Position numbers and translations under genes: made by a program | Shown: piece by piece, positions 33,758 to 42,590 of the stretch | How the letters are laid out: every line of letters begins with the position of its first letter | Numbering within the stretch: the first letter of the stretch is position 1 | Notes under the pieces: generated by a model | The model's input: the letters and a program-made list of their open reading frames with translations, nothing else | Told to the model about the DNA's origin: nothing | Database searches by the model: none | Assembly: GCA_016710525.1 (NCBI GenBank) | Contig: JADJVQ010000042.1 | Location: forward strand, 11,166 to 75,165 | From: Burkholderiaceae bacterium | GTDB lineage: Bacteria > Pseudomonadota > Gammaproteobacteria > Burkholderiales > Burkholderiaceae_E | DNA: 64,000 nucleotides | Direction: 5' to 3'

Positions 33758-35313
33758 GCCTGCTCCTGCAGCGAGCGCGCCAGCGCCAGCAGGTCGAGCA
33801 TCGGCAGCATCCGTTCGCGCCCGCCGGCGCCGACCAGCGCCAGCCGCCGCGAGACCGTCGACGAGGTCGTCTGCGAGTCTGCGGACGATGCAGTCGGCGA
33901 AGCCGAAGGGTCGCCCGCAGTGCTGGCGTCGGGGCCGTCGGGCTGCCAGTGGGTGGGTTCGATCGCGGTCAGCGCCGGTACGGCGAAGCCGATGAGTTCG
34001 CCATCCGATTCGACCACCAGCACGCTGGCGGAGTCCGTCAGTTCGGGGCTCGCGCCGGTCGTCAGGCTGCCCAGGCACAGAATGGCCACCGAACGGTCGC
34101 GCAGCACCGCCACGCCGCGTACCGCGGTGTGGGTGTCGAACTCCGTCTGCTCGGCGCGGTAGGGCAGGATTTCGCGCACCTGCTCGATCGGTGTCGCCGT
34201 CTCGTGGCCCAGTGAAAACGTGATGACATTGCGCGCCGGAGCGGCCCGCTGCGCGCCGGCGGCGCGGTTGCCCGCAGCCGCCGCGCTGCTCAGGCGGTCG
34301 GCGTCCGAGGTGTTGACACGCGACAGCGCGACCACCTGCGGGTCGGTGCGCAGGGCTTCGCTGGCCAGCACCAGGTACTGGGCGGCGTGACGCCGATCGT
34401 GCTCGATGTCATGCCCGGGCAGTGCCTGGCGGGAAAGCGCGCCGGCGAACAGCTCGGGCCGCGGCAGTGCGAAGCGGGGCAGCGCGATCACCTGCTGAGG
34501 CTGGATGGGAACGATGTCCACCACCGCTTCGACCAGGAACGCGACCATGCCTGCGTCCAGGCGCACGACAAAGGCCTGGCGCCAGGCGTCCTCGGCCAGC
34601 TCGCCCAGGCCGCTCCACGACAGCAGATCTAGCGCCGGCACGAAGCTGCCGCCGTAAGGGATCACGCCCCGGCAATGGCCGGTGGCCAGCAGCGACGGTT
34701 CTACCCGGGGATCCGACAAGGTGGCATGAACCGCCATCGCGTCGATCGCCAGCGGAATCCGGCCGCAGCGGATCAGCATCACCGGTACGGGGGCCACGAG
34801 CTCGGCGCCGCCGCGGGTGTCCGTCTCGTCCACGTCGTGCTGGCGGGCCGGTTCGGGGTCCTGCACCATCGGCACCTGGGGCAGACGCGACAAGGCTTCG
34901 GGCGACAGCACGCTCACCAGCGTCGCATCGTCGGGCCGGAGGATGCTGCCGTTGAACAGCGACTTCAGGTCGTCGTCGGTGTGTATCCGGTTCAGATGAC
35001 CTGCCGGGGCGGTGAACACGCCGGTCACCCCATCGGCCAGCAGGCCCAGGATGCGGCCCTCGTGGACCATGATGATCACGCTGGCATAGGCGGCCGGGTG
35101 TCGATCCCGGCCCAGCAGGACGCGCAGATCGACCACCGGCACGATCACGCCGCGCAGGTCGAGCCCGCCGATCACGCAGGCGGCCGGGCAGGGCAGCTCG
35201 CACAACTGCCCGCTGGGCACGACCTCGCGCAGCGAGGACATCGGCAGCGCCAGCCTCATGCCACCGAGGCAGAACCCGCCGTAGGCGTCGGGCGGCTGGT
35301 CGGCCGCGTTCAT
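33745..35313 (-). CDS. Triple CheW-domain chemotaxis scaffold
   Basis: A 522-residue soluble protein made of three CheW-like domains: about residues 8-150 (FCLGGMRLALPMSSLREVVP), 175-315 (PVMLIRCGRIPLAIDAMAVHATL) and 365-520 (NVITFSLGHETATPIEQVREIL). The third domain contains a Ser/Thr/Asp-rich insert at about 465-490. CheW domains link chemoreceptors to CheA; a three-domain form could bridge several partners. Its start overlaps the stop of the chemoreceptor gene by 4 bases, so both are made together. No CheA, CheY or CheR gene is in the window. Confidence 0.8.
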   Translation of the reverse strand: MNAADQPPDAYGGFCLGGMRLALPMSSLREVVPSGQLCELPCPAACVIGGLDLRGVIVPVVDLRVLLGRDRHPAAYASVIIMVHEGRILGLLADGVTGVFTAPAGHLNRIHTDDDLKSLFNGSILRPDDATLVSVLSPEALSRLPQVPMVQDPEPARQHDVDETDTRGGAELVAPVPVMLIRCGRIPLAIDAMAVHATLSDPRVEPSLLATGHCRGVIPYGGSFVPALDLLSWSGLGELAEDAWRQAFVVRLDAGMVAFLVEAVVDIVPIQPQQVIALPRFALPRPELFAGALSRQALPGHDIEHDRRHAAQYLVLASEALRTDPQVVALSRVNTSDADRLSSAAAAGNRAAGAQRAAPARNVITFSLGHETATPIEQVREILPYRAEQTEFDTHTAVRGVAVLRDRSVAILCLGSLTTGASPELTDSASVLVVESDGELIGFAVPALTAIEPTHWQPDGPDASTAGDPSASPTASSADSQTTSSTVSRRLALVGAGGRERMLPMLDLLALARSLQEQAALA

Positions 35314-37058
35314 GACGCGCTGGCGCCCGTCAGGTCTTCGATCAGGCGCGAGACCTGGCCCGCGGCGCCGCGCTGCGACTCGGCCGCGCCGGCGATCTGG
35401 GTGATGCTCTCGCCGGTTCGGGCGACGCAGCTCAGAATGCCTTCGAAGCTGCCGGCGGCCGTCTTGCTGACCTCGGCGCCGCGCAGCACCTGCACGGCCG
35501 ACTGTTCGATCAGCGAGGCGATCTCGCGCGCCGCGACGGAGCTTCGCTCGGCCAGCTTGCGGACTTCGCCGGCCACCACGGAGAAGCCCACGCCATGCTG
35601 CCCGGCACGCGCCGCCTCGATCGCCGCGTTGAATGCCAGCAGGTTGGTCTGATTGGCGATCTCGCCGATGGTGCGCACGATCTCGGACACCCGCGCCGAA
35701 CTGGTCTGGATGGCATCGATCGCGGCGATCGAATTCTGCAGCGCCTCGAATCCCGACTGGGCTGCCGCGGAGGTGTCATGGGCCATCGTCGCGGCCAGGC
35801 CCGAGTTGCTGGCGATCGCGCCGATGCTCTGGACCAGCCCCAGCACGCTCTCGCGCATCTCGGTGGAGCGGGTGGCGATGCGCTTCTCGAGCTCGACTTC
35901 CTTGGTCACGTCGTAGGCGTACTTGACGACCTTCATGACCTTGCCGTTGAGGTCCAGGATCGGGTTGTAGGTGGCCTGGATCCAGACGTCGCGATTGAAT
36001 TTGCCCAGACGGTGGAAGCGTCCGCTGATCAGCTGGCCCTCGTTCAGGCGCAGCCAGAAATCGCGGTACTCGGCGCCCTGGGTGTATTCGGTCGAGCAGA
36101 ACATGCTGTGATGCTGGTTCTGGATCTCGCGCAGCGTGTAGCCCATGGCCGCCAGGAAGTTGCGATTGGCGGTCAGCACATGGCCGTCGAGGTCGAACTC
36201 GATGACCGCCTGGCCCAGGTCGATGGCGGCCACCTTGGCTTCGAACTCGGCGTTGTGCAACTTCAGCGCCGTCACATCGCTGGCGAACTTGACGACCTTG
36301 ATCGGGCGGCCCTGCGGATCGAACACGGGGTTGTAGGAGGCCTGGATCCAGATCTCCTTGCCGCCCTTGCCCAGGCGCTTGAACTCGCCGCTTTCGAATT
36401 CGCCGCGCTGCAGCCGCTCCCAGAATGCGGGGTAGGCCGGCGCGGCGCCGAACTCGTGTTCGACGAACAGGCGGTGGTGCCGGCCCCGGATCTCGTCGAT
36501 GCCGTAGCCGGTCAGCGCCAGGAAGTTCGCGTTGGCGCACAGCACGTTGCCGGCCATGTCGAACTCGATCACGGCCTGCGCGCGGTCGATCGCGCTGAGC
36601 TTGCCCTCGGCGTCCAGGCGCTCGAGCTTGGCGGCGGTGATGTCGCTGCAGAACGTGACGACCATGAAGGGCTTGCCGTCCTCGCCGGGTACCGGGTTGT
36701 AGCTGGCCTGGATGTACACGTCGCGCCCGCCGGCGGCGATGCGATGGAACGGGCCGCTGACGATGCTGCCGGCGCGCAGGTCGCGCCAGAAGCGGGCGTC
36801 GGCCTCGCTGCCGGTCGTCGCGGCGGCGCAGAAATGGCTGTGTGGCTTGCCGATCACGTCGTCCAGCGCATAGCCGAACAGGTCCAGGAAATTCTGATTG
36901 GCGGTGAGCACGCGGCCGTCCAGGTCGAACTGGACGATGGCCTGGCTGCGGTCGATCGCATCGTAGAGGCGGGCGGCCTCCTGGGCGAGGCGGGTTCGAT
37001 CGGCGCTGGCCGCCGGAGTCGAGATCGATGCGGCGGATTCAGCGGACAGCGTGCTCAT
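35310..37058 (-). CDS. Soluble methyl-accepting chemotaxis protein with three PAS domains
   Basis: A 582-residue cytoplasmic chemoreceptor with no membrane segment. Three closely similar PAS domains repeat at about residues 30-150, 155-275 and 277-395, each opening with AID(R/L)(S/A/G)QA(I/V)(V/I) and containing a GY..D/RE.. helix. The signalling domain follows, with the tip IANQTNLLAFNAAIEAARAG and AGEVRKLAERS. The coiled coil is short, suggesting a compact receptor. The layout resembles BdlA or Aer-like sensors; PAS could bind haem, flavin or small ligands. ATG 37058 is preferred to an upstream ATG at 37097. It is coupled to the triple-CheW gene. Confidence 0.88.
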   Translation of the reverse strand: MSTLSAESAASISTPAASADRTRLAQEAARLYDAIDRSQAIVQFDLDGRVLTANQNFLDLFGYALDDVIGKPHSHFCAAATTGSEADARFWRDLRAGSIVSGPFHRIAAGGRDVYIQASYNPVPGEDGKPFMVVTFCSDITAAKLERLDAEGKLSAIDRAQAVIEFDMAGNVLCANANFLALTGYGIDEIRGRHHRLFVEHEFGAAPAYPAFWERLQRGEFESGEFKRLGKGGKEIWIQASYNPVFDPQGRPIKVVKFASDVTALKLHNAEFEAKVAAIDLGQAVIEFDLDGHVLTANRNFLAAMGYTLREIQNQHHSMFCSTEYTQGAEYRDFWLRLNEGQLISGRFHRLGKFNRDVWIQATYNPILDLNGKVMKVVKYAYDVTKEVELEKRIATRSTEMRESVLGLVQSIGAIASNSGLAATMAHDTSAAAQSGFEALQNSIAAIDAIQTSSARVSEIVRTIGEIANQTNLLAFNAAIEAARAGQHGVGFSVVAGEVRKLAERSSVAAREIASLIEQSAVQVLRGAEVSKTAAGSFEGILSCVARTGESITQIAGAAESQRGAAGQVSRLIEDLTGASAS

Positions 37059-37093
37059 GATTCGGTCACTCCCGTAGGTCGTACCGGAGCCGC

Positions 37094-38266
37094 TCACTGC
37101 CAGGTCGTCGGGGTGTGCCAGGGCCGGTCGGGGACCGGCGGGTTTCCCGCGCGACAGAGTCCGTGATTCGACTCCGTAGATGGATACGGGATGATCGGCG
37201 ATCGGGGGCGCCGGCCAGGGCCGGTAAAGACCGGCGAAGCGCCCGCAAATCGGGCGATCGTCAGGGCTTCGCGGCCTTCAGGGCTTCGCGGCTTCAGGGC
37301 ATTGGCCAGTTCGATCACCGCCATCGCATAGAAGCTGGAGCGGTTGTAGCGGGTGATCACATAGAAGTTCGGTGCACCCAGGACATACACGGTGGGCGCA
37401 TCGCCATTGGGCAGGTCGATCAGCGCCAGCGGCATGTCGGCCGGAATGTCGTCGGGACTGGTGACGCCGTATTCGACCATCTGCGAGGGCTTGAAGCGCG
37501 GCTCGATGCCGGCGTCGATCAGCGGGGCCACCTTGCCGGCATCTTCGAAGCTGGCGCGAAAGTGCGTGGGCTCGCCGCTGCGCCAGCCGTGTTCGGCCAG
37601 GAACCGGGCGACGCTGCCGATCGCGTCGGCCGGGCTGGCGCGCAGGTCGATCACGGCGTCGCCGTCGAAATCGACCGCAAAGCGCCGGATGCTGCCCGGC
37701 ATGAACTGCGGAATGCCGATGGCCCCGGCGAACGAGCCGCGCAGAGCGAGGGCATCGAGCTTGCTGTCGCGCGTGTAGAGCAGGAAGTCGGCGAGTTCGT
37801 CGCGAAAGTAGTCGGCGCGGCGCGGATCCTCGAAGGCCAACGTGGTGAGTGCGTCGATGACCCGGAAATCGCCCATGATCCGGCCGTAGATGGTCTCGAC
37901 GCCGATGATCGACACGATGATCTCGGGCGGCACGCCGTACTGGTGCGCGGCGCGCGCCACGGTCGGCTGGTGCTCGCGCCAGAAGCGCGTGCCTTCGCGG
38001 ATGCGCAGCGCATCGAGGAAGCGGCCCCGGTACACGCTCCAGGATCGCTTGAAGCCCGGTTTGGCCGGGGCGATCAGGCGCAGCACATCGGGACTGGTGC
38101 GCACTTCGGCGAACAGCGCAAGCAGCGCCTGCTCGTCGAATCGATGCCGCTCGACCATGCCGCGCACGAACTCGCGCACCGCCGGGCGATCGGCCACGCC
38201 CTGGGGCGAGCTGGTGGCCGCCGCCGCTGGGCCTGGCGGCGCGGCCGGACGCCGCGGCGGGCGCAT
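37094..38266 (-). CDS. mltB: Membrane-bound lytic murein transglycosylase B, both ends altered
   Basis: A murein glycan-strand lytic transglycosylase. The catalytic Glu is in IIGVETIYGRIMG (E124 from ATG 38266), followed by the FAGAIGIPQFMPGS motif and VYVLGAPNFYVITRYN, all typical of MltB. Two oddities: in this frame no good start includes the hydrophobic segment LPTVTLALLLGLAIAG that lies just upstream; adding one T in the TTTT run near 38352 would join it to ATG 38376. At the end, a 16-base tandem duplication shifts the frame so the protein misses its normal stop (37261) and gains about 50 unrelated residues. Core residues are intact. Confidence 0.8.
   Translation of the reverse strand: MRPPRRPAAPPGPAAAATSSPQGVADRPAVREFVRGMVERHRFDEQALLALFAEVRTSPDVLRLIAPAKPGFKRSWSVYRGRFLDALRIREGTRFWREHQPTVARAAHQYGVPPEIIVSIIGVETIYGRIMGDFRVIDALTTLAFEDPRRADYFRDELADFLLYTRDSKLDALALRGSFAGAIGIPQFMPGSIRRFAVDFDGDAVIDLRASPADAIGSVARFLAEHGWRSGEPTHFRASFEDAGKVAPLIDAGIEPRFKPSQMVEYGVTSPDDIPADMPLALIDLPNGDAPTVYVLGAPNFYVITRYNRSSFYAMAVIELANALKPRSPEGREALTIARFAGASPVFTGPGRRPRSPIIPYPSTESNHGLCRAGNPPVPDRPWHTPTTWQ
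37261..37300 (-). repeat. 16/17-base tandem duplication at the mltB 3' end
   Basis: On the minus strand GCCCTGAAG(G)CCGCGAA occurs twice (16 then 17 bases), followed by GCCCTGA. Removing one 16-base unit restores the frame to a stop after Ala-Leu-Lys-Ala-Ala-Lys-Pro, a normal MltB end. Confidence 0.8.
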
Positions 38267-38385
38267 CGGCCGCGCGACGCGCCTGTTTGGCCGATGACGC
38301 CCGGCGATGGCCAGGCCGAGCAGCAGGGCAAGGGTGACGGTGGGAAGCGAAAACGGGCGTTGCGGTTGGCGGGCATGCGGCGGGG

Positions 38386-40422
38386 TCAGGGCTTGAAGGC
38401 GTGTACCAGAGCCCTCAAGTCTGCCACGTCTTTGGCGGCCGGCGGATCGCCACTGAAGCGAAGCCGGTTATACAGACGAACGATGCGGCGCGCCCGGGCG
38501 ACCTGATCGGGTTCGAGCAGGCGTTCGGCCCTGGCCAGCACCTGCAGCGGAGTCTCGTGGCCATCGCGTATCACGCCGGCGTCGGCCAGCCTCCGGCAGA
38601 ACTCGAGGTACCCTCGCTGCACGGGATCGCGAACCCGGCGCGGATGCAGGGTGATCAGCGCCACGCCCCCGATCATCAGCAGCAGCCCGGCGGCCATCAC
38701 GCCGACCAGTTCCTGCCAGTCGTCCCAGGCCAGGCCCAGCGAGCTGAGGAAACGCTGCTGGCGGGTCTGGTCGTACGACAGGATCCACTGGTTCCAGGCG
38801 TTGGAGATCGCGTCCAGGTTGAAGCGCAGGCTGGAGAGCAGGGCCGGAGCCGCGTCGTCGCGCGCGCCGCGAAGCGAGCGCGCGCCGCGCTCGATGCGAT
38901 CGGGCGCGATCGCCGAAGTCGGATCGACGCGGACCCAGCCTCGCCCGTCGAGCCACACCTCGGCCCAGGCATGGGCATCGGCCTGGCGAACCAGCCAGAA
39001 GTCGTCGACCGGATTGCGCTCGCCGCCCTGGTAGCCGGTGACCACACGGGCCGGAATGTCGAGTGCGCGCATCAGCACGGTAAAGGCGCTGGCGTAGTGC
39101 TCGCAGAATCCGGCCCGGGTGTCGAATAGGAATTCGTCTACGCTGTGCCGGCCCAGCAGCGGCGGGCGCATCGTGTAGCGGAACGGCTGCTGGCCGAACA
39201 GCGCCAGCACGCGCTCGACCAGCCGGGCGTTGTCGGACTCCTCGTTGCGCCAGCGGGCGGCCAGCTCGAGGGTGCGCGGATTGAAGCCGGGCGGCAGGTC
39301 GAGCCAGTTCTGCAACGTGATCGGGGTTTCGTTCAGGCCGAACCGGTAGTCCAGGCGCGACTCGAGCCGGTAGCGGGTGCGCTCGTGGATGCGTTCGCGC
39401 GCGATCAGCTGCATGTCGGGGCGAAGCAGCGGCGCGCCGGTGGCGAGCTGGTCCACCGAGACCGGCGCGTCGAGCGCGAACAGCCACGAACGCTGGTGGG
39501 GCTCAAGCGTGATCTGGTAACCCAGCGTCGGGCCGGGGTCGACCTGCACGCTGGGCAGCGGCAGCGGCGCGATCGGGCGCAGCAGCGGTTTCCAGGTCGT
39601 CCCGTCGAAGTTGCCGAACACCGGCCCTCGCCAGTACAGGGCCTTGACCGGCGGCAGCGGGCCTTCGAAGCGGACCCTGAAGGCGATCTCGTCGGAGTTG
39701 CTGAGCTCGGCAATGCCGCCGGGCTGCATCGATTCGGACAAGCCGGTGCGCGCCCCGGGCATGTCGTCCGGCATGCCCCACAGCGGACCCTGGATGCGCG
39801 GAAACAGCACGAAGAACAAGGCCGCGATCGGCAGCGCCTGCAGCAGGATCGACCCGGCGCTGCGGATGCGCCGCCCGATGGGCAGCTCGTGCTGGCCGAA
39901 CTGCATCGTGAGCATGGTCGCCACCAGCGCCAGGACCGCGATCAGCGACATCGCCGCGGTCATCAGCGACTGCGAGTGGAAAAAAGCCGTGATCAGCAGG
40001 AAGAAGCAGAGAAAGATCACCACGAAGAGATCGCGCCGGGCCCGCATCTCCATCAGCTTCAGGCCCAGGAACAGGACGAGCAGCGCCACGCCCGGTTCGC
40101 GCCCGAGCAGGGTCCGGTAGTGCGCGTAGACCGCCGCGGTGCAGGCGATCGCCGCGACCCAGCGGACCGAGTCGCGCGGCAGCCATCGTCCCGACAGGAC
40201 CAGTCCGAAGCGCCACAGGAACAGCAGGCCGAAGCCGACCGAGGTCCACCAGGGCAGGTGGCTGACATGGGGCAGCACCGCGAGCACGATCGCGCCCATC
40301 AGGAACAGCGTGTCGCGCCGGTCGCGTTCCCACTGGTCGCCCATCTGGCCGCCCAGGGCGCGCAGCGAATTGCGCAGGGCCGTCGCCGAGCGCGACCGCT
40401 TGGAAGAGGAGGTGTCGGACAC
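38386..40422 (-). CDS. TgpA-type transmembrane transglutaminase-like protein
   Basis: A 678-residue protein with about six N-terminal membrane segments (DUF3488 region, about residues 38-205), a periplasmic transglutaminase-like domain and one late membrane helix (about 572-595). The Cys-His-Asp triad is C440 (RAGFCEHYASAF), H484 (DAHAWAEVW) and D500 (VDPTSA). TgpA-like proteins are common in a moxR-DUF58-tgpA operon, as here, and are linked to envelope function. It begins 15 bases after the DUF58 stop. Confidence 0.9.
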   Translation of the reverse strand: MSDTSSSKRSRSATALRNSLRALGGQMGDQWERDRRDTLFLMGAIVLAVLPHVSHLPWWTSVGFGLLFLWRFGLVLSGRWLPRDSVRWVAAIACTAAVYAHYRTLLGREPGVALLVLFLGLKLMEMRARRDLFVVIFLCFFLLITAFFHSQSLMTAAMSLIAVLALVATMLTMQFGQHELPIGRRIRSAGSILLQALPIAALFFVLFPRIQGPLWGMPDDMPGARTGLSESMQPGGIAELSNSDEIAFRVRFEGPLPPVKALYWRGPVFGNFDGTTWKPLLRPIAPLPLPSVQVDPGPTLGYQITLEPHQRSWLFALDAPVSVDQLATGAPLLRPDMQLIARERIHERTRYRLESRLDYRFGLNETPITLQNWLDLPPGFNPRTLELAARWRNEESDNARLVERVLALFGQQPFRYTMRPPLLGRHSVDEFLFDTRAGFCEHYASAFTVLMRALDIPARVVTGYQGGERNPVDDFWLVRQADAHAWAEVWLDGRGWVRVDPTSAIAPDRIERGARSLRGARDDAAPALLSSLRFNLDAISNAWNQWILSYDQTRQQRFLSSLGLAWDDWQELVGVMAAGLLLMIGGVALITLHPRRVRDPVQRGYLEFCRRLADAGVIRDGHETPLQVLARAERLLEPDQVARARRIVRLYNRLRFSGDPPAAKDVADLRALVHAFKP

Positions 40423-40437
40423 GTCGGGCGCTCGTCC

Positions 40438-41403
40438 CTAGGCCAGCGCCAGCGCTTCGAGGCAGCGGTCGCGATGCGACGCACCGCCATCGACAGGCAG
40501 TTCGATGCCGGGCAGGCGCAGCGACCAGCGCAGCCCCCGGGCTTCGGCCTCGAGCACCCAGGCGGTCAGGCGCGACAGCCGGGACTCGCCATCGAGCGAG
40601 GCCGGCATCAGCTGCCAGTCGAGCAGCAGCTCGCCGCGGGCCGCGCCGTCGAACTGCTTGACGAGCAGGTCGTCCGAGCCGGTGCGGGCCACCGCCTTCC
40701 AGGCGATGCGCCGGGGCGAGTCGCCCGGCACATAGGCGCGCAGCGAGGCGAGGTCTTCCTCGCCGGCACCGTTGCCTTCGCCCTCGCTGGTGGCCAGACT
40801 GGACGAGGGCAGCGGCACCGCCGGCGATTCGGGCATCGGATACACGAGCAGGTGTCCGGCCGGCTGCCACCAGGCCCAGGCCCGCCACAGACCGAGCGGG
40901 AATTCGGTGACGAGCCGGATCTTGGGCAGCGGCATGCGGCCGCGGGCCGCCGCCGGGAAAACCACCCGCGCCGGCTGCTCGGCCTGCGGGGCGATGTCGA
41001 CGACCTCGGGCGCTTCGGCTCCGGGCGCCATCAGACGCACGGCGATCCGCTCGGTGCCGCGGCGCTCGGTCAGCGAAAGAATCAGTTCGGCCAGATTGCC
41101 GGCGAACACCGGTTCGCCGCGGCCGGCACGCAATTCGAGGGCCGACAGGTTTCGAAACGTGTGCAGCATCGTCACGATCGCGACCGCGCCGAGCAGGAAG
41201 GTGAGCATGAAGCCCAGCGACAGCGAATAGTTGATCGAGGCGATCAGCATCGCCAGCAGCACGACGGCATACAGGATGCCGGCCCGGGTGGGCAGGATGA
41301 ACACATTGCGCTGGGCCAGCAGCAATTCACCGTGATGCGGCCCCGCCCGCCCGGGCAGGCGCATCGCGAGGCGATCGACCCATGAGACGGTGGCGCGGCT
41401 CAA
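40438..41403 (-). CDS. DUF58-domain membrane protein
   Basis: A protein of about 321 residues with two N-terminal membrane helices (ILYAVVLLAMLIASINYSL and GFMLTFLLGAVAIVTML region, about residues 45-85), then a periplasmic/cytoplasmic DUF58 domain with the RAYVPGDSPRRIAWKAVART core. I take TTG 41403, which overlaps the MoxR stop (TTGA) and gives the usual N-terminal length; ATG 41364 is the alternative. It is the middle gene of moxR-DUF58-tgpA, where DUF58 proteins are thought to partner the MoxR ATPase. Confidence 0.85.
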   Translation of the reverse strand: MSRATVSWVDRLAMRLPGRAGPHHGELLLAQRNVFILPTRAGILYAVVLLAMLIASINYSLSLGFMLTFLLGAVAIVTMLHTFRNLSALELRAGRGEPVFAGNLAELILSLTERRGTERIAVRLMAPGAEAPEVVDIAPQAEQPARVVFPAAARGRMPLPKIRLVTEFPLGLWRAWAWWQPAGHLLVYPMPESPAVPLPSSSLATSEGEGNGAGEEDLASLRAYVPGDSPRRIAWKAVARTGSDDLLVKQFDGAARGELLLDWQLMPASLDGESRLSRLTAWVLEAEARGLRWSLRLPGIELPVDGGASHRDRCLEALALA

Positions 41404-42323
41404 GGCACCGACACGCCTTTGACGATCCCCGAGACGATCTCGGCGCGCGCCCGATGCGATCCGGCGCTGCCCTTGGAGGGGCGCAGCCGATGCCCGGCGA
41501 CGGCGGTGACCACCGCCTGCACGTCGTCGGGCAGCACGTGATTGCGCCCATCGAGCATCGCCCATGCGCGCGCGGCCTGCATCAGGCCCAGCCCGGCGCG
41601 CGGGCTCAGGCCCTCGGCCAGGGCCGGCGAGCGGCGGCTGAAGGTGAGCAGGTTCTGCATGTAGTCGAGCAGCGCCGGGCTGCAGCGGATCTCGCGCACC
41701 TTGCGCTGCAGGAAGACCAGGTCGGAAGGCGCCATGCAGGGCTTGAGCGCCGCCAGCATGTCGCGCCGGTCGTTGCCTTCGAGCAGCGCGCGTTCGGCCT
41801 TGGGGTCGGGATAGCCCAGCTCGATGCACATCAGGAAGCGGTCCAGCTGCGATTCGGGCAGCGGAAAGGTGCCGATCTGGTCCAGCGGGTTCTGGGTGGC
41901 GATCACGAAGAACGGTTCGGGCAGCGGCTGGGCCTTGCCCTCGACCGACACCTGGCGCTCTTCCATGGCCTCGAGCAGCGCGCTCTGGGTCTTGGGCGAG
42001 GCGCGATTGATCTCGTCGGCCAGCAGCACCTGCGAGAACACCGGACCGGGATGGAACACGAAGGCGGTTCGTTCGCGGTCGAACACGGTGACACCGGTGA
42101 TGTCGGCCGGCAGCAGATCATTGGTGAACTGGATGCGCTTGAACTGCAGGCCCAGCGAGATCGACAGCGCGTGGGCCAGCGTGGTCTTGCCGACCCCGGG
42201 AAGGTCTTCGATCAGCAGATGGCCGCGCGCCAGCAGGCAGGCGAGCGCCAGGCGGATCTGCGGCTGTTTGCCGACGACGATCTGCCCGACCTGGACGGCA
42301 ACCGCGTGGATCTTCTCGAGCAT
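41400..42323 (-). CDS. MoxR-family AAA+ ATPase
   Basis: A 307-residue chaperone-like ATPase. Walker A is GVGKTTLAHAL at about residues 45-55, Walker B is VLLADEINRAS, and the sensor region ATQNPLDQIGTFPLPESQLDRF is diagnostic for MoxR. It should act with the DUF58 protein coded next. ATG 42323 is preferred; GTG 42332 in frame is possible. A TTTTTAAGAT stretch just upstream may be its -10 region. Confidence 0.92.
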   Translation of the reverse strand: MLEKIHAVAVQVGQIVVGKQPQIRLALACLLARGHLLIEDLPGVGKTTLAHALSISLGLQFKRIQFTNDLLPADITGVTVFDRERTAFVFHPGPVFSQVLLADEINRASPKTQSALLEAMEERQVSVEGKAQPLPEPFFVIATQNPLDQIGTFPLPESQLDRFLMCIELGYPDPKAERALLEGNDRRDMLAALKPCMAPSDLVFLQRKVREIRCSPALLDYMQNLLTFSRRSPALAEGLSPRAGLGLMQAARAWAMLDGRNHVLPDDVQAVVTAVAGHRLRPSKGSAGSHRARAEIVSGIVKGVSVP

Positions 42324-42546
42324 TCTGGGCACATCTTAAAAAGGGGCGGGGGCGGGCGGCGATTCGGTCCTGGAGGCCGGCACGCCGCGTTCGGGCAGCA
42401 GGTCGTGCACCGCGCTGGTCCAAGGTCCGAGCCAGTGTAAACCCAAGCGCCGGGCCGATTCGCCGCTGCGCCATCCATCGCCGACAGCCGGTGCGATTGG
42501 GCGTGGCGCCGGCACGTCGCGATGCCGGTTTGTCCCGAACGGGGCT

Positions 42547-42565
42547 GCCGGGATAGCATCCCGGC
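42547..42565. other. Perfect inverted repeat ahead of the crotonase gene
   Basis: GCCGGGAT, three bases, ATCCCGGC: a perfect 8-base inverted repeat 25 bases before the crotonase ATG at 42591. It could be an operator or an RNA hairpin near the ribosome site; the 267-base gap holds nothing else I recognise. Confidence 0.4.
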
Positions 42566-42590
42566 TTCACTTTGTTCGGGAGTCCGTGCC

